Positions 12,901 through 13,616 of a stretch of DNA of 13,616 nucleotides are shown piece after piece. Under the pieces are notes generated by a model. It had not been told where the DNA came from. It did not search any database and worked only from the letters and a program-made list of their open reading frames with translations. The stretch is from JBOHRE01 sp050732635 (lineage in GTDB: Bacteria > Gemmatimonadota > Gemmatimonadetes > Longimicrobiales > RSA9). Within the stretch, counting starts at the first letter, position 1, and each line of letters begins with the position of its first letter. The stretch lies in the NCBI GenBank assembly GCA_050732635.1, contig JBOHRE010000086.1, forward strand, positions 1 to 13,616, written 5' to 3'. The position numbers were made by a program, and so were the translations under genes.

Positions 12901-13616
12901 GAGCCACGCCGAGCGGCCGCATCCTCGCCTGCGCTGTCGTACTGGCGGTCGTGCCGAGTGCGGGCCGCGGGCAGGCGCGTGTCATGGTCGAGGCGGCGGC
13001 GGCGCACGCCCGGCCACCCGGCGGCACGGTGGCCGAATCGGCCAGCTACGGCACCGGCAGTCTGGGGCTGCGGCTCGGTGCCACGCCCGCCCTCGAGCTG
13101 ATCGGTTATGGCGGCGCCGCCGTCGACCGCAATGCCGGCAGTTGGATCGGCGGCGTCCTGGGCCTGGAGCTGCACCGGCCGTTCGGCCGCGTCACCATCG
13201 GCGGCCGCGTCGCCGCCGATGCGTTGAGCTTCACCGAGCCGTTCGAGTACGGAGCGCGCACGGTCTCGGTGCAGCCGAGTCTACGCTGGTACCGCAGCGG
13301 CTGGATCGCGCGCCTCGACGGCGAGCTGGTGCGCGGCAACTGGGACGGAGTCCGCGTGGTGGAGGACAACGGGGGTCCGCCTCTGCCCCTGCCCTTCCCC
13401 GGACCCGGCACCACGACCGAGCCGGTCGAGGGCGATCTGGCGCTGACCGGCGGCGCGGCGGAGCTGACGCGGCGCGTCGGCGCGGCGAGCGTCGGCGTGC
13501 TCGGCACCAGCATCGACGCGACCAACGGCGCCGCACCGGGACGCTACAGCGCGGTCGGCGTGCGCGCCGGGACAACGCGCGGCGACGGCGCGCTCAGTGC
13601 CCGCGCGCTGCTGTGG
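12897..13616 (+). CDS. Predicted outer-membrane beta-barrel protein, partial
   Basis: The reading frame runs open off the right edge. It encodes a signal-peptide-like start (ILACAVVLAVVPSAGRGQA) followed by alternating amphipathic strands with Gly and aromatic residues (GSLGLRLGATPALELIGYGG, GRVTIGGRVAADALSF, VSVQPSLRWY, WIARLDGELVRGNW) and a Pro-rich loop near 13370-13410, as in an outer-membrane barrel. No ATG, GTG or TTG fits the signal peptide. The best start by position is CTG at 12897-12899, which overlaps the upstream TGA as CTGA and has a GAGG about 10 bases before it. Alternatives are ATG 12798 (Arg-rich, about 100 bases of overlap), GTG 12951 and ATG 12984 (both cut the signal peptide). 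Its position implies co-expression with the sigma locus. Barrel identity is an inference from pattern only. Confidence 0.65.
   Translation, partial: MRATPSGRILACAVVLAVVPSAGRGQARVMVEAAAAHARPPGGTVAESASYGTGSLGLRLGATPALELIGYGGAAVDRNAGSWIGGVLGLELHRPFGRVTIGGRVAADALSFTEPFEYGARTVSVQPSLRWYRSGWIARLDGELVRGNWDGVRVVEDNGGPPLPLPFPGPGTTTEPVEGDLALTGGAAELTRRVGAASVGVLGTSIDATNGAAPGRYSAVGVRAGTTRGDGALSARALLW

Noticed and set aside
1..13616. Mobile elements, phage genes, CRISPR arrays, tRNA or rRNA genes
   Set aside because: I saw no transposase, integrase, direct-repeat/spacer pattern or structural RNA; nearly all sequence is accounted for by core genes.

Overview
This is a high-GC bacterial window dominated by housekeeping genes. 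The most likely source is the Gemmatimonadota. I infer this from the combination of core gene content, the Pro/Asp/Thr-rich exported proteins and a membrane-anchored glycogen-binding-domain protein next to an ECF sigma factor. No rRNA, tRNA or database match is available to confirm it.

Everything from position 1 to 11451 is encoded on the minus strand, so transcription runs from high to low coordinates in two tightly packed units. The first unit is gltA (citrate synthase), icd (NADP isocitrate dehydrogenase), pepA (leucyl aminopeptidase) and a TonB-plug-like outer-membrane protein. Gaps are 15, 33 and about 35 bases, and a candidate sigma-70-type promoter lies at 11572-11600. A 140-base gap follows, holding a large inverted repeat built on a 9-base period and a candidate promoter. 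The second unit is yicC, gmk, rpoZ, coaBC, udg (family 4), dnaB and the first 35 codons of radA. It has two ATGA-type 4-base overlaps and gaps of 3, 16, 48 and 72 bases; the last two gaps each hold an inverted repeat. This unit combines RNA turnover, nucleotide supply, the RNA polymerase omega subunit, coenzyme A synthesis, uracil repair and replication/recombination.

From 11658 to the right edge the strand switches. An ECF-type sigma factor overlaps a second gene that joins a degenerate anti-sigma-like N-terminus, one membrane helix and an outward-facing CBM48/AMPK-type glycogen-binding domain. An outer-membrane-type protein that runs off the window follows immediately; it has no good conventional start and may begin at a CTG overlapping the upstream stop. 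This trio is the most interesting part of the window, because it looks like a cell-surface signalling cassette that could sense alpha-glucans or use the fold in another way.

There are no tRNAs, rRNAs, CRISPR arrays, insertion sequences or transfer signatures that I can support. No gene-free stretch exceeds 300 bases; the longest are about 206 bases (11452-11657) and 140 bases (5394-5533).
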